Counted from the first letter of the stretch, positions 15,477 through 25,875 are shown. The stretch is DNA of 64,000 bases from an uncultured Aquimarina sp. (GCA_947497175.1 CANMFM010000007.1:1-64000); one strand, 5' to 3'. The notes: a model not told the origin generated them from the letters alone. Numbers and translations are program-made.

Positions 15477-18400
15477 TTAATTAGAACCATAATTATAGAA
15501 ATTCTTTTTTAAGACTTTGTCATTATGATCAGTTACATAATCTAATCTGTTGAAGCTATCATATTTATATTTTATTTCCTCTTGTCTGTTGTTAATTTTT
15601 TCAATTATTTTACCTTCTCCATCATATAGATTGGTTTCAATCATACAATTAGGCAATCGATCATATAATTTCAATAATTCTGTTTTTAAACTTGTATTGT
15701 TTAAATTTTGCAATGTACTCAATGAAACATCCAAGTTATGTATAACATCATCATACCTCACATTCGACAAGGAATATATTGGGTATCTATGATTATAACC
15801 GTATACAACAGAATTGTACTGAAATTTACCATTATGAGATTCTAATATTTGGCCAAATTGGCTCATTTTCGATACCTTATATGACAGCCTTAAGTTAGAA
15901 GTAGAAGTTCCTGACCAAATTTCTGAGGCATATATTTTATTGCTTATATTTTTTGTCCAATGTGTTCTCTTAATAGAAGTTGTTCTATTGTCTATTTTTC
16001 TAACGATTTCATATGGGTGAGTAACGAAATTAAATTCCTCCATAAATGGATATTGCTCGTAAGCGTATTTTGTAATTACTTCTTCAGTTTCCCCTTTACT
16101 ATTGGTGCGCTTTACATTAGTTCGAAGAATATATGGTTTTAAAGTATAAATATTTTCTACCGAATTTCTTAAAGTCTTACCATTTAAGTATGTATGGTTT
16201 AATTGTTTTGTTAGCTTTATAGTATATCCTTTTGATAACTCATCAAACTTAGTCCATGTATTTATTTTAAGACTTACACTTGAGTTCGCCGTGTTTCGAA
16301 TTCTTTCTTGTAATAGTAACCCGGCCATTTGAAGATCATTAGCCCCATTATTGTATTTTTTTTCTATTTTACCAATAGAAGTTGATCCGTAACCTTTATT
16401 TTCAATGGTTACATCACCATAAAAAGTAGCAGTATTATCGGGATCACTATTTGGATCATCATAGGCATAAGATATCTTTCTTATTTCTCCATTATCATCA
16501 TTTATATCTATTCTGCTTACCACAATATTTCTTACAGCATTATTAACTTTATTATCTATAATTCTATATAAGTATCGATTATTAAATGTTCGAATCCACA
16601 TGGACTTTGGACTCATAAATGGTGTTCTTCCTGCAAAAGGTGTTGGTCCACTCAAATGATATTTTTTGCCAAGATTTATAGTTTTAATATCATTATTTGT
16701 CATATCTACATATTGAAACGTTCCTGTTCTATCCGAGATAGGAGATAATGGGCCTAATTCCATAAAAGCATGATTATATCCATCGGTATACGTAAATTTA
16801 TTATCTGATGATAACGTATGATCATAAATTGGTGTAAGGGAAGTATTAGAAAATTTATATATTTTATTATTGGCAATTAGAAAATCTTTTGTTATTCCGG
16901 AAGTTTTATCAGGAGAAGGTACTCTAGTAGTTAAGGTATTATTAATAATCCAATTATCCGAATTTGCATTGTACTTTGCATACCCTATGTAATAATTAGA
17001 GCCAGAAAAGTTTTCAAAAGTCATAATATCGTCACCATATGAAGGGCGTCCTGAACCACCTGAAAAAGAAAAGTTTTGAATATTCCAGGATGCTCCATTA
17101 TATCGGGAGAACTTAATAGGTTTTTGAGTATAATCTTCTTGTAACACAAACATACCACTGTACGTTGGTACGATTGGAAATTTATCATTTTGAGATCCCA
17201 ATGAGGCATCTAAAGATTTAAGATTATATTCTTTATCCCAATTCATAAAAAACTCTGCATTATGATCGGCCACAAATGCGCTCATCGCATTATCTGGATA
17301 AAAGTAACTAGCCTTTTCAATGTTGTTAGTGTGTGGATTAATTATTGCTGACCATGATTTACTAACCCATTGATTTTGGTTATTTAAATAATGGATATAA
17401 TAATAATCTTTATGTCTTTTACCTGTTATGAAATCTCTATGATTAGCTCCTATTCCTACATTTCTGTCATCCACAGTTAAAATAAAGTTATTGCTTGCTC
17501 CATGATAATAATAAGATAGTACACCACCATTTTGGGGATGAACTCTATCTCTAATCCATTTTGTTCCATCCCAAGCGAAAGTATGTAAATTTGAACGAGC
17601 TCCATCACTTACAGCCACAAATCTATCACCCGATAAAAATGCTGTTTTATAATTTGAACCAAGAGTATTTGGTAAAGCTAAAATAAGATCATCATAATGC
17701 TCGTGATTCCAACTTACTTTATTTGAATTTAGATGGAAAAGATCTACTCGACTTTTCAAATTACCTCCTTGAACGTAGAGAAAACCATAGAAATCCTTAC
17801 CAAAAACTGTATGAAAATTCTCTAACCAATTTCTTCCATTAGGGTAATCATCTGCAATTAAATAGGGTAATGTAAAAGCACTTTGTTCCCAGCTCTGTCC
17901 ATTCCACCAATTTCTAATTACTCTGAATCTATATTTACCACCACTAATTGGGTTTTTAGATTTAAGCAACATAATGGCATAATTATCTTTTGTAGCGATT
18001 GAGTAAAAATTATAATCATTGTTTGTAGGAATACTTCCTGTAAAATTGTTTGCTGTATTATTAAATAGAAGTTTGTTTTCGTAAGTGTACGTTACAGATC
18101 CACCCATGGGATAGGTAACTTTTTGAATACCACCTTTAAATGGTCCATTCATATAATAATCGAAGCTCTGAGCAGGTAATAAGTTACCGTTTTTATCTTC
18201 TTGAAAAATATTCTTTAAGTACCTTTTTTTATCACTGGAAGAGCTATTATTTACCAAAGTATAATCGAAACTGTAGCTAAATATAATTTCATTATTACTA
18301 TTGTAATTAATTATCCTATCTAAATATTTTTTTTCATATCGCTCTTGATATCCATCTGGCTCTGCTTGTTCTGCATGTGGTTCATAATATTCATTTAAAT

Positions 18401-19247
18401 TTTTGTCATTATAAGAGAATTGAATATGCTCTCCTGTAGACGAAATAATTTTATTAAGATAAGAAGCTTCAGTTTGAGATATTCCTCCAATCGTGCTTTC
18501 TTGTTTTTCATATTCAAATTGAATGTTATTATTCCATTGATCTCGCATGGTCGATAAGTTCCAGACAATAGTTTCTTTTGTACCTCCTGGTTTATTAGAA
18601 TTTCCAATCCAGTTACCCCAAGCGACCATGTTTTCTCTTGAGTTTTGTGTTTGACCATATAAATAATCAATTCCCTGATCATTGGTTACCATCCAGTAAT
18701 CCAAAGGAGTTTCTGTAAGAACACCGTTAACTTGTTCTCTTAAACTTTTGTAATATTTAATTTTCCAAGGTACATAGACATCGGTTTGAAACTCCCAAAT
18801 CGTTTCTCCAGTTTGAAAATTGCCGGGTTCTGTTCTTTTAATACAATGTAGTTTAGTATTGTTTACCCCATCTTGTAGATAAAATTCATCATCTTCTCTT
18901 GTTGCCGTGTTTTTATGATCAACAACTATTTTTGGAATATGAAGATTAAAACCAACCCCCACAACACTAGTAGTTGCAAATTTATTGGTATATGAGCCTA
19001 TATCAAAAGATGATTGCCCATTATAGGTTAAGGGTACGTTATAGGATACAGTTCTTGCATTAATAGAAGCTAATGGCACAGAAAAAGTAACTTTTCCCGT
19101 AGGCTCATTAATAGAACTTTGTACCCATCCTTCTATATTTTGTCCGGCATTAAAATCTCCTTGTTGTGGAGCTACTATGTCTACAGGTTCTTGGGTATAG
19201 CCATGAATGCCTATTATAGTTACTAGTAACGTTATTATTTTTTTCAT
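15477..19247 (-). CDS. large secreted YD/Rhs-type companion protein
   Basis: The 1256-residue protein has a signal peptide (MKKIITLLVTIIGIHGYTQ). The N-terminal region, with PTGKVTFSVPLASINARTVSYNVPLTYNGQ, resembles the first beta domain of Bacteroidota Rhs/SpvB-like proteins. The centre (about residues 370-900) has many WDGTKWIRD/YNGASWNIQN-like segments that suggest a beta-propeller. The end has YD-type repeats (YDGEGKIIEKINNR, YKYDSFNRLDYVTDHNDK). It stops without an Rhs core signature (DPxG) or toxin domain. As the last gene of the operon it may form part of the shell or fibre around the Rhs toxin. It could also be an Rhs protein truncated at its 3' end. Confidence 0.6.
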   Translation of the reverse strand: MKKIITLLVTIIGIHGYTQEPVDIVAPQQGDFNAGQNIEGWVQSSINEPTGKVTFSVPLASINARTVSYNVPLTYNGQSSFDIGSYTNKFATTSVVGVGFNLHIPKIVVDHKNTATREDDEFYLQDGVNNTKLHCIKRTEPGNFQTGETIWEFQTDVYVPWKIKYYKSLREQVNGVLTETPLDYWMVTNDQGIDYLYGQTQNSRENMVAWGNWIGNSNKPGGTKETIVWNLSTMRDQWNNNIQFEYEKQESTIGGISQTEASYLNKIISSTGEHIQFSYNDKNLNEYYEPHAEQAEPDGYQERYEKKYLDRIINYNSNNEIIFSYSFDYTLVNNSSSSDKKRYLKNIFQEDKNGNLLPAQSFDYYMNGPFKGGIQKVTYPMGGSVTYTYENKLLFNNTANNFTGSIPTNNDYNFYSIATKDNYAIMLLKSKNPISGGKYRFRVIRNWWNGQSWEQSAFTLPYLIADDYPNGRNWLENFHTVFGKDFYGFLYVQGGNLKSRVDLFHLNSNKVSWNHEHYDDLILALPNTLGSNYKTAFLSGDRFVAVSDGARSNLHTFAWDGTKWIRDRVHPQNGGVLSYYYHGASNNFILTVDDRNVGIGANHRDFITGKRHKDYYYIHYLNNQNQWVSKSWSAIINPHTNNIEKASYFYPDNAMSAFVADHNAEFFMNWDKEYNLKSLDASLGSQNDKFPIVPTYSGMFVLQEDYTQKPIKFSRYNGASWNIQNFSFSGGSGRPSYGDDIMTFENFSGSNYYIGYAKYNANSDNWIINNTLTTRVPSPDKTSGITKDFLIANNKIYKFSNTSLTPIYDHTLSSDNKFTYTDGYNHAFMELGPLSPISDRTGTFQYVDMTNNDIKTINLGKKYHLSGPTPFAGRTPFMSPKSMWIRTFNNRYLYRIIDNKVNNAVRNIVVSRIDINDDNGEIRKISYAYDDPNSDPDNTATFYGDVTIENKGYGSTSIGKIEKKYNNGANDLQMAGLLLQERIRNTANSSVSLKINTWTKFDELSKGYTIKLTKQLNHTYLNGKTLRNSVENIYTLKPYILRTNVKRTNSKGETEEVITKYAYEQYPFMEEFNFVTHPYEIVRKIDNRTTSIKRTHWTKNISNKIYASEIWSGTSTSNLRLSYKVSKMSQFGQILESHNGKFQYNSVVYGYNHRYPIYSLSNVRYDDVIHNLDVSLSTLQNLNNTSLKTELLKLYDRLPNCMIETNLYDGEGKIIEKINNRQEEIKYKYDSFNRLDYVTDHNDKVLKKNFYNYGSN

Positions 19248-19265
19248 TTTTGTTGATTTCTTATT

Positions 19266-19646
19266 TTATTTAGTTTTATCTACTAATCCCACAGTAGATA
19301 CATAATAGTCTCTAAAGAGAACATAAAGCATCTTTCCTTTGTAATTTTGGTCTACAGGTGTTAAAACTTTATCAACCACCTTAGTAAATTCATTAAATTC
19401 TAGCTCCCATAAATCCTCTCTTATTAGATAAAAGAAAGTCCCTATATAATGAATAGATGTAATTTTCTTTTCTTTAGTTTTTATCATCCAAGGGAAATCA
19501 TCTATACCTAAATATTCATTTTCTGACTTTTCATTAGGAGAAACTAAACCTCTCTTTAGTTTAGGAACAATAGAATCACCTAGTTTAAAATCTTGATTAT
19601 CAAAAGATTCGTCCCAGGCCCAAAATTTACTTGCTAATTTACTCAT
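19266..19646 (-). CDS. candidate immunity protein of the Rhs toxin
   Basis: I choose the ATG at 19646 (MSKLASKFWAWDE), 12 bases after the Rhs stop, giving 126 residues. A longer start at 19682 would overlap the Rhs gene by 25 bases. The protein is small, acidic to neutral, has no signal peptide, and is rich in aromatics (FFYLIREDLWELEFNEF). No family is recognised. The place directly behind the toxin-like C-terminus of an Rhs protein is where immunity genes sit, and that context is the only basis for the call. Confidence 0.5.
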   Translation of the reverse strand: MSKLASKFWAWDESFDNQDFKLGDSIVPKLKRGLVSPNEKSENEYLGIDDFPWMIKTKEKKITSIHYIGTFFYLIREDLWELEFNEFTKVVDKVLTPVDQNYKGKMLYVLFRDYYVSTVGLVDKTK

Positions 19647-19657
19647 ATTTACTATTT

Positions 19658-22600
19658 CTAATAATCCAACCCATTTTTCCATGCTTCATACCCATCACCT
19701 GTTTTGATCGCATCTTTAGTATATAGTTGGGAGTCAAAGCCTTTTTTATAATTTATATTATAATCTAAAAGGCTTTGTTCATGAGCTTCCTTATAACTTT
19801 TGCCATGGTTATTCATAAGATAATTTTCTCTAATCTCATGTGTGTAAAAATTGAGATCTTGTTTGGTTGGTGTCAATTCTCCTTTAATAATTTGTTCCAA
19901 ACGTCTTATCATAACTTCATTTGCATAGTCAAAATCTAGTTCACTTCTCGAAAGATGATTTCTAATAATCCTTAAACCTTCAGGAGTAATTTCAACTTTA
20001 TCTAACCCCAGAGGCTTTCCGGAAATTGGATCTATATTGTTGAGTCTAGCATTTATATAACTTACTCCTACACCAGTTCCAAACCCTATTACAGCTCCAG
20101 ATTTTAGACCATCTATACCTGCTTCAAATCCTCCATCCAGGCTTCCTGTAGATATTACTCCACCTACAAATCCTCCGGCATAACCACCAGCAGCACCACC
20201 AACTGTTCCATTAATACCTCCGGCAAGAACCGGACTTGTAATTTTAAGGTTATTAATTATCGGAGTGCTTAATGTATTTGTCGCCCATGTAGATGCAATA
20301 GAGGAAGCGCCCCCAGCTAAACCTCCTATAAACGCACTTTGGCCAACAGAATTCCACTCGACATCGCTTAATCCAACTCCATTACCAGTTTGCGCAACTA
20401 CATTATTGGTGGCCGATGTTAGAGCTCCTGTTCCTACACCTATAGCAGCAATAGCACCTGCACCACAACCACCGCAAGCTGCCGTTAGGCCTCCTGCCAA
20501 AGCTCCTGTACCAAATACTGCCAGTCCTTCTCCAAAGTTATCAATATTATCCCAGTTCATCGCAAGATTAATCGCTCCACCAACCACGGCACCTATGGCA
20601 ATATGTACCCATTGCCCATCTGGATCTATAGTAATGATATAATTATTACCTAAAGCTAGATACGGACTGTTGTATTGGTTAAGAGGATCTGTATTGAACC
20701 ATCTACCTACGGTAGGATCGTACATACGAGCTCCAAAATCATATAGTTGCAAACCATTTTCTAATTGCAGCTCTTTTCCCTGAAATTTGTAATTGTAGTT
20801 AGAGGCTATAGATCGATTAAATTCTCCACTTTGGATACCCCCCATAGGATAATAATCGCTATTGGACAAAATTTCATCAGTACTAATAGTGCCATTGTTA
20901 TTTGTATCACTATAGGTTACTCTATTATTACCTAGATGATCAGAGATTACATAGACATATTTATAGGTATTCGTACTTTCATCTAGATAAACATACCCTT
21001 CAGAGGTTCCGAAGTATTGTAATTTTCCTTTTAAATATTGAAAACTCCCTAAATAATTGGTAATATCCGGAGACCCTCCGGCACTATTGGTTTTGGATAA
21101 TTTCTGTCCAGTTGCATCATAGGCAAAATATATTTTTTTTCCGTTAGAGAAGTCTACTTGTGATACAAGATCTAAATGATTATAATGAATTTTATCTATC
21201 CCTTTATTTTTATCTTTAACCAGGTTCCCGTTATCATCATATTCATAATCATTTCCTACATTATTTTTATCAATAAAACCAACAAAAGGCTTCGCGATAT
21301 CTTTTATTCCTAATAATCTATTACCATTATCGTATGAGTAACTTAAGGCATCAATCATAGTTGGGGCAGAGGTGAAAGGATCGACCCCTTTTCTGTTTAC
21401 TCCTAGTATATTTCCATTTTCATCATAACCAGATACACTCATACCGTATAAGCCGACAGATTCGTTCAAGCCATTTCCGCGAGCGTATTCAGATATTTTT
21501 ATTCTATTAAGCTTATCGTATTGATAGGTGTATGTCTTTTTCTGGTTGTCAAATTTTGATTTCCATATATTTTGTGAAATATTTCCATTGTATAAACTAG
21601 ACACATTGTTTCCACCTTCAGAAGCTTCATTATAATTCAATTTATAAGCAAACAAATTTGAACCAATGTTATCTACATCGTTTATTTCTTTTAGCCATCC
21701 CCGAATGTTATATTTGTAGGATATGTTTTGTAAACCACCACTAGGACTAGTACCTCCTATGATTTTATTATTTAGGTTACCTAACTCATCATAACTATAT
21801 GTAGATAAATGTTCTTCTGCTTGGTTATTTATTTTTTGATATTGAGATGTTAATCGTTCTGCATTATCATATTCATATCTTTCTAGTATTCTTAGATCAT
21901 TGGAACGAGATGTTCTTTTGTGTGAGGTTATTCTATGCTCAACTTTTCCTCTAAAATCTAGTTTGATATCGGTTGTTGTAAACCCACCTAAATAATTTTT
22001 TTGATAATTCTTAATTATCCTTCCCTTATGATCATAAAAATTATAGGTTTTGGTCCAAGAGTTTGAATTAATAGTTTTTGTCCATGTAGAAGTCGGTAAA
22101 CTATGAGTTTTGGTAGTAACTATCTGCCCTTCAATTGTTGTAGGGATATTGGGTTTATTTGGATCACTGAAATTGTAATCATCAAAATAATTAACAGATA
22201 ATAGTTCAGTAAATCCATCTATTGGAAAAGCATTATTTGAATAATTAAGTGCAGTCCCTAAAATAGAAATAGTACCTGGAATTCTATCTTCGGTATTAGA
22301 TTTGTTAGCAGAATTATTGATAAAGGTATCTACCTCATACTGTAATTCATATCGTGATTTGTTACTTTGATACTTTCCTGTATAAATAACTCTTCCAAAA
22401 GAATCATATTTAGTGAACAACCATTCATTATCTTTTTTTAGATTAGCATCTTGAACTAAAACAGGGCGATCTAATTGATCATAAATCACATACTCCCAAT
22501 CTTTTCCTGGTGTTTTTTGTTCGATTTGACGATTGTAACGGTCATATTTATATTGGAAACATAGTTGATCTAAGACGTCAGGATCAATTTTTGATAAGTC

Positions 22601-23872
22601 ATTTTGGAAATCAACGGAAAATGTATGATTTATTGAGCTTACCAAACCTGTCCCGGTGATATAAAGATATCCGTCTTTTATTTCAAGATTATAACTCGGT
22701 ATATTTGCTGTATCGGTAGTACCAATATACATATCTGGTAGGTTGACTCTGGCCCCATACCTGCCTGTTCTTAAGTTCTGCAGGGGGTTGAGTGTCATAC
22801 TAAAAACAATAGAAACTTTTCCATCAAGATGTCTAAAGCTCACTCCTCCAGAGCCTGTAGCGTCCCTAGATGTTCTAAAGTCTAACCAACTGATCTGTTG
22901 ATCAAAATCAGGATAAGAAAAAGGAATGGGAGAAATTGAAGATGCTTTAGGCGTAATAATGTATGTTATTCGACCTAAATCATCGAATACATAATTTTTT
23001 GTTAATTTTCGAATATTACCATTCTCAGAAGTATCGTACTGTATTTCAGAAACTTTTCGACCATTTTTATCAGAAAATATTTCAGTAGTATTTAGTCTAC
23101 CATTTGATGGTTGCCAATTTTCATTTTTAATAGTAATTTTTGTTAACTCATTGGCGTCGTAATAAGATTCTACAAAACTTCCGTCATCATTAATGTCATA
23201 TTTTTTTACTTCAATCGAAGTATTTGTGTCATATCCTTGTTTTATAGTATGATCGTTATCACTGATATAAGATAATTGCCAATCATTACCGGGGCTTGCA
23301 GATTCTAATATCCTGCTTAACGGAGAATTATCAAACCGTTGTTGCGCAAATGGATTCGTATCACCATACTTATTTCGATAATAGGCATTAGTTTCTAATA
23401 CCACATTAGACATAAAATCTCCTGTATCCTGATTAGCAGGCAGAGGCAGATATGTTTTTTCTGTTCTTCCAAATTGATCATACTCATAATGTTGTACAAT
23501 ATCTTTACCATTAGGACTTTGGCCAATAGCATTTGATTGAATAGGTCTTCCTAAACCATCATAATAGGTAATACTTCTGAAAACCGATTCACTAATGAGT
23601 GATGGATCGTTGATTTTTAGAGTAACATTGGGTGTTAAAAAAGCACCGGGTGCTAATTTTATGGATTGCGATACTATAAAGTTTTTATTACTCTCAGGAG
23701 TTGTGATAGTAATATTTTCGCTTGTTGGTGAAGAAACGCTGACTAATCCGTTTACTTCATCGATGTCCATGGCAACCTTAGGCGTGATTGACATGGTGAA
23801 ATTTTGATCTAATGACTGCGCATTTGTATGGATAGCCATTAGAGTTACTATTATAAAAAGTAGCTTTTTCAT
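19658..23872 (-). CDS. Rhs-repeat polymorphic toxin (DUF6443 type)
   Basis: The 1404-residue protein has a signal peptide (MKKLLFIIVTLMAIHTNAQ), an N-terminal DUF6443-like part (SITYYDGLGRPIQSNAIG), many YD repeats (for example YEYDQFGRTEKTYLP, YEYDNAERLTSQYQ, YEYDDNGNLVKD) and a complete Rhs core (DHLGNNRVTYSD, then YDFGARMYDPTVGRWFNTDP) ending near residue 1085. A Gly/Ala-rich linker of about 185 residues follows. The last 135 residues (about 1270-1404) form a separate charged domain with NHLSRSELDF, MIRRLEQI and FYTHEIRENYLM. That domain resembles C-terminal tips of other polymorphic toxins, but I cannot name its activity. The Rhs shell would enclose and release the tip. A fibre-like gene lies upstream and a candidate immunity gene downstream. 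Confidence 0.8.
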   Translation of the reverse strand: MKKLLFIIVTLMAIHTNAQSLDQNFTMSITPKVAMDIDEVNGLVSVSSPTSENITITTPESNKNFIVSQSIKLAPGAFLTPNVTLKINDPSLISESVFRSITYYDGLGRPIQSNAIGQSPNGKDIVQHYEYDQFGRTEKTYLPLPANQDTGDFMSNVVLETNAYYRNKYGDTNPFAQQRFDNSPLSRILESASPGNDWQLSYISDNDHTIKQGYDTNTSIEVKKYDINDDGSFVESYYDANELTKITIKNENWQPSNGRLNTTEIFSDKNGRKVSEIQYDTSENGNIRKLTKNYVFDDLGRITYIITPKASSISPIPFSYPDFDQQISWLDFRTSRDATGSGGVSFRHLDGKVSIVFSMTLNPLQNLRTGRYGARVNLPDMYIGTTDTANIPSYNLEIKDGYLYITGTGLVSSINHTFSVDFQNDLSKIDPDVLDQLCFQYKYDRYNRQIEQKTPGKDWEYVIYDQLDRPVLVQDANLKKDNEWLFTKYDSFGRVIYTGKYQSNKSRYELQYEVDTFINNSANKSNTEDRIPGTISILGTALNYSNNAFPIDGFTELLSVNYFDDYNFSDPNKPNIPTTIEGQIVTTKTHSLPTSTWTKTINSNSWTKTYNFYDHKGRIIKNYQKNYLGGFTTTDIKLDFRGKVEHRITSHKRTSRSNDLRILERYEYDNAERLTSQYQKINNQAEEHLSTYSYDELGNLNNKIIGGTSPSGGLQNISYKYNIRGWLKEINDVDNIGSNLFAYKLNYNEASEGGNNVSSLYNGNISQNIWKSKFDNQKKTYTYQYDKLNRIKISEYARGNGLNESVGLYGMSVSGYDENGNILGVNRKGVDPFTSAPTMIDALSYSYDNGNRLLGIKDIAKPFVGFIDKNNVGNDYEYDDNGNLVKDKNKGIDKIHYNHLDLVSQVDFSNGKKIYFAYDATGQKLSKTNSAGGSPDITNYLGSFQYLKGKLQYFGTSEGYVYLDESTNTYKYVYVISDHLGNNRVTYSDTNNNGTISTDEILSNSDYYPMGGIQSGEFNRSIASNYNYKFQGKELQLENGLQLYDFGARMYDPTVGRWFNTDPLNQYNSPYLALGNNYIITIDPDGQWVHIAIGAVVGGAINLAMNWDNIDNFGEGLAVFGTGALAGGLTAACGGCGAGAIAAIGVGTGALTSATNNVVAQTGNGVGLSDVEWNSVGQSAFIGGLAGGASSIASTWATNTLSTPIINNLKITSPVLAGGINGTVGGAAGGYAGGFVGGVISTGSLDGGFEAGIDGLKSGAVIGFGTGVGVSYINARLNNIDPISGKPLGLDKVEITPEGLRIIRNHLSRSELDFDYANEVMIRRLEQIIKGELTPTKQDLNFYTHEIRENYLMNNHGKSYKEAHEQSLLDYNINYKKGFDSQLYTKDAIKTGDGYEAWKNGLDY

Positions 23873-23886
23873 AAATTAAGTGTCAT

Positions 23887-25119
23887 TTAGTTCTTTAATA
23901 ACAAAGTCTCAAGTTTTGCTAAACGATTTTCCAGGTGTTGACTACTTGCTTTTTGTGCCTTGTTTTCTAATCGCAATGTTTCAATTTCTTTCTCTTGAGC
24001 AATAGTATAAAGGGTGAGTTCTTCTATTTTTTCAAGGAGTTTTTTATTCATTTCTCCTAATTGAACTCCGTTTTCTTCCACTTTTTTTGCAGATGGGATA
24101 TTGATCAAATGACCTTTTTCTTTGATATGCTGTTCCACTTGGGATAGGCTAGGTAAGGAGTAGTTTTCTTCAAAAACATAATCTGGCCAGCCGATGAGGT
24201 CTACAGTTACTTCTTTGGCATGAATATTACCATTAACAGCAAGCTTAGCATCTGGAGTAAGCGTTCCTATCCCCACATTTCCGGTATTGGTTATCGTCAT
24301 ACGCTCTTTTTGTGGATTTCCTGCAACATTCCAATGACCTGTAGCAAATGTAATTCCTGTATTACCTGGGTTTGTGATATAGAAATCACCATTATAAGAA
24401 ACCGCTCTCATTACAATACTTCCTTTTTTGGCAAACTTTGAATAGCATCCATCACAAAATGCAGGAGCGATATCAACCCATGAACCATATCCTGGTATAG
24501 TAGAATGTAATGTAAAATTAGGTTTTTCACCTTTTACCATAATTCCACCATCTCTAATGTCTAACTTTCTCTCTGGAGTATTTGTACTAATCCCTACATT
24601 ACCATTTTCGTCCAATATTCTGAGTTGTTCAGTTCCTTTGGTTTTAAATACCAAATCATTATCATAAGAAGAAAAAGCATTAGTAGTGGTATAAATATCT
24701 TTGTTAAAAATAATTTTTGGTCGATCAGTATAGATATGCGCCCAGCTTGTATTAGTAGCTCCAAGATCCAATGTGCCACTAGAGGTTTTTACTCTTAATG
24801 CACCACTTGATAAATTACCACTAATACTTCCCGCTATTTTAAAATCTCCCAAAGTATTCAAAGCTGCAATAGGAGTTTTCCCAATTACTCCCCAGGTCCA
24901 ACCTCTTCCGGCGGTATTACTCATATTCATTTTAATACTATAATCGGTTACAGGTCCAAACTTATATTCGGCTGCATTACCCATATGTATTTTATAGTTA
25001 TCACTGCTCCAAAATCGTAAACCGTTTCCATTACCAGCGGTAACATTATATTGTGTTTGTTGGGAGAAACCTAAATAGGTTATAGAACAAATTAAAACGA
25101 ATAGTATTTGATTTTTCAT
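23887..25119 (-). CDS. fibre-like secreted protein with C-terminal coiled coil
   Basis: The 410-residue protein has a signal peptide (MKNQILFVLICSITYLGFSQ). Tail-fibre-like repeats follow (GNVGISTNTPERKLDI, GNVGIGTLTPDAKLAVNG). A conserved segment, DLIGWPDYVFEENYSLPSL, then leads into a heptad-rich coiled coil from about residue 345 to the end. This is the layout of many Bacteroidota proteins with phage tail-fibre-type ends, which probably trimerise. It starts the minus-strand operon, with the Rhs gene 14 bases downstream. It may be a surface fibre or adhesin that works with the Rhs protein; that link is inferred from gene order. Confidence 0.65.
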   Translation of the reverse strand: MKNQILFVLICSITYLGFSQQTQYNVTAGNGNGLRFWSSDNYKIHMGNAAEYKFGPVTDYSIKMNMSNTAGRGWTWGVIGKTPIAALNTLGDFKIAGSISGNLSSGALRVKTSSGTLDLGATNTSWAHIYTDRPKIIFNKDIYTTTNAFSSYDNDLVFKTKGTEQLRILDENGNVGISTNTPERKLDIRDGGIMVKGEKPNFTLHSTIPGYGSWVDIAPAFCDGCYSKFAKKGSIVMRAVSYNGDFYITNPGNTGITFATGHWNVAGNPQKERMTITNTGNVGIGTLTPDAKLAVNGNIHAKEVTVDLIGWPDYVFEENYSLPSLSQVEQHIKEKGHLINIPSAKKVEENGVQLGEMNKKLLEKIEELTLYTIAQEKEIETLRLENKAQKASSQHLENRLAKLETLLLKN

Positions 25120-25218
25120 TTTGCTAAATTGATTTTATGATGATTGAAATAAATATAAATTTTAGTATGATCTACACGTACCATATATTGACAATGATAG
25201 TTGATGTAGTAAAAACGT

Positions 25219-25256
25219 AAGTTCTGGATCTTCCACTTTATGAAGATCCAGAACTT
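25219..25256 (-). terminator. hairpin overlapping the AraC-like stop codon, repeat copy 3
   Basis: AAGTTCTGGATCTT pairs perfectly with AAGATCCAGAACTT (14 bp, 10-base loop). The minus-strand stop codon at 25255-25257 overlaps the stem edge, and a short T-run (CGTTTTTA) follows on that strand. The stem is a variant of the hairpins at 11622 and 14046. Confidence 0.7.
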
Positions 25257-25875
25257 ATTTTTTCAGCTTTTTGTATTGATTTGGTGTTTGATCAGTGCTT
25301 TTTTTGAAGGCCGAATAGAAATTAGATTTGGAGGTAAAACCACATTCTAAACCAATAGATTCTATAGTGTAATGATTATACTGATCGTTTAAGAGCATTT
25401 TTTTTGAAGCTTCAATTCTTAGTCCATTGATGTAGTCATTAAAGCTTTTTTCTGCATGTGTATTTATGAGTTGAGAAATATAATTCTTACTCATATCAAA
25501 ATGTAAAGCGATACAATTCAGGCTTATATTTGGCGATAAATACTTTTTATTTGTAACGATATACTGGTTGATTTTTGAGTAGGTAGTGTATCCTATTTTT
25601 TTCTGAATTTTCTTTTTACTCGAGTTTTCTAATTCACGATGACCTGCTGATCTATGAATCCCCACATAACCAATCCAATAAATACCTGTAGAAAGTAATG
25701 AAAAAATGATAACGGCATAATAATATTCTTGTATCAGGGTTAGAATACCTATAAGGATCACAACCAGTATTGTCGAGGTAATATTTTTTATTGTTTTTGA
25801 TGCATGATACGTTGTTGAAAATAAGTGGTTTAAAGCAGCGTTACGTGCCATAAAAATGAATGCTTGTTTTCTCAT
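25255..25875 (-). CDS. AraC-family regulator, N-terminally short
   Basis: The 206-residue protein has two membrane segments (about residues 33-75) and a C-terminal AraC/HTH_18 domain at about 105-204 (LNCIALHFDMSKNYISQLI; YTIESIGLECGFTSKSNFYSAFKK). It aligns along its length with the last 210 residues of the 371-residue regulator at 33904-35019 but lacks the five N-terminal membrane helices. The start MRKQAFIFMARNAALNH looks like a replacement or relic sequence. It may be a truncated gene that still makes a DNA-binding protein, or a decaying copy. It diverges from the sigma factor gene next door. Confidence 0.65.
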   Translation of the reverse strand: MRKQAFIFMARNAALNHLFSTTYHASKTIKNITSTILVVILIGILTLIQEYYYAVIIFSLLSTGIYWIGYVGIHRSAGHRELENSSKKKIQKKIGYTTYSKINQYIVTNKKYLSPNISLNCIALHFDMSKNYISQLINTHAEKSFNDYINGLRIEASKKMLLNDQYNHYTIESIGLECGFTSKSNFYSAFKKSTDQTPNQYKKLKK

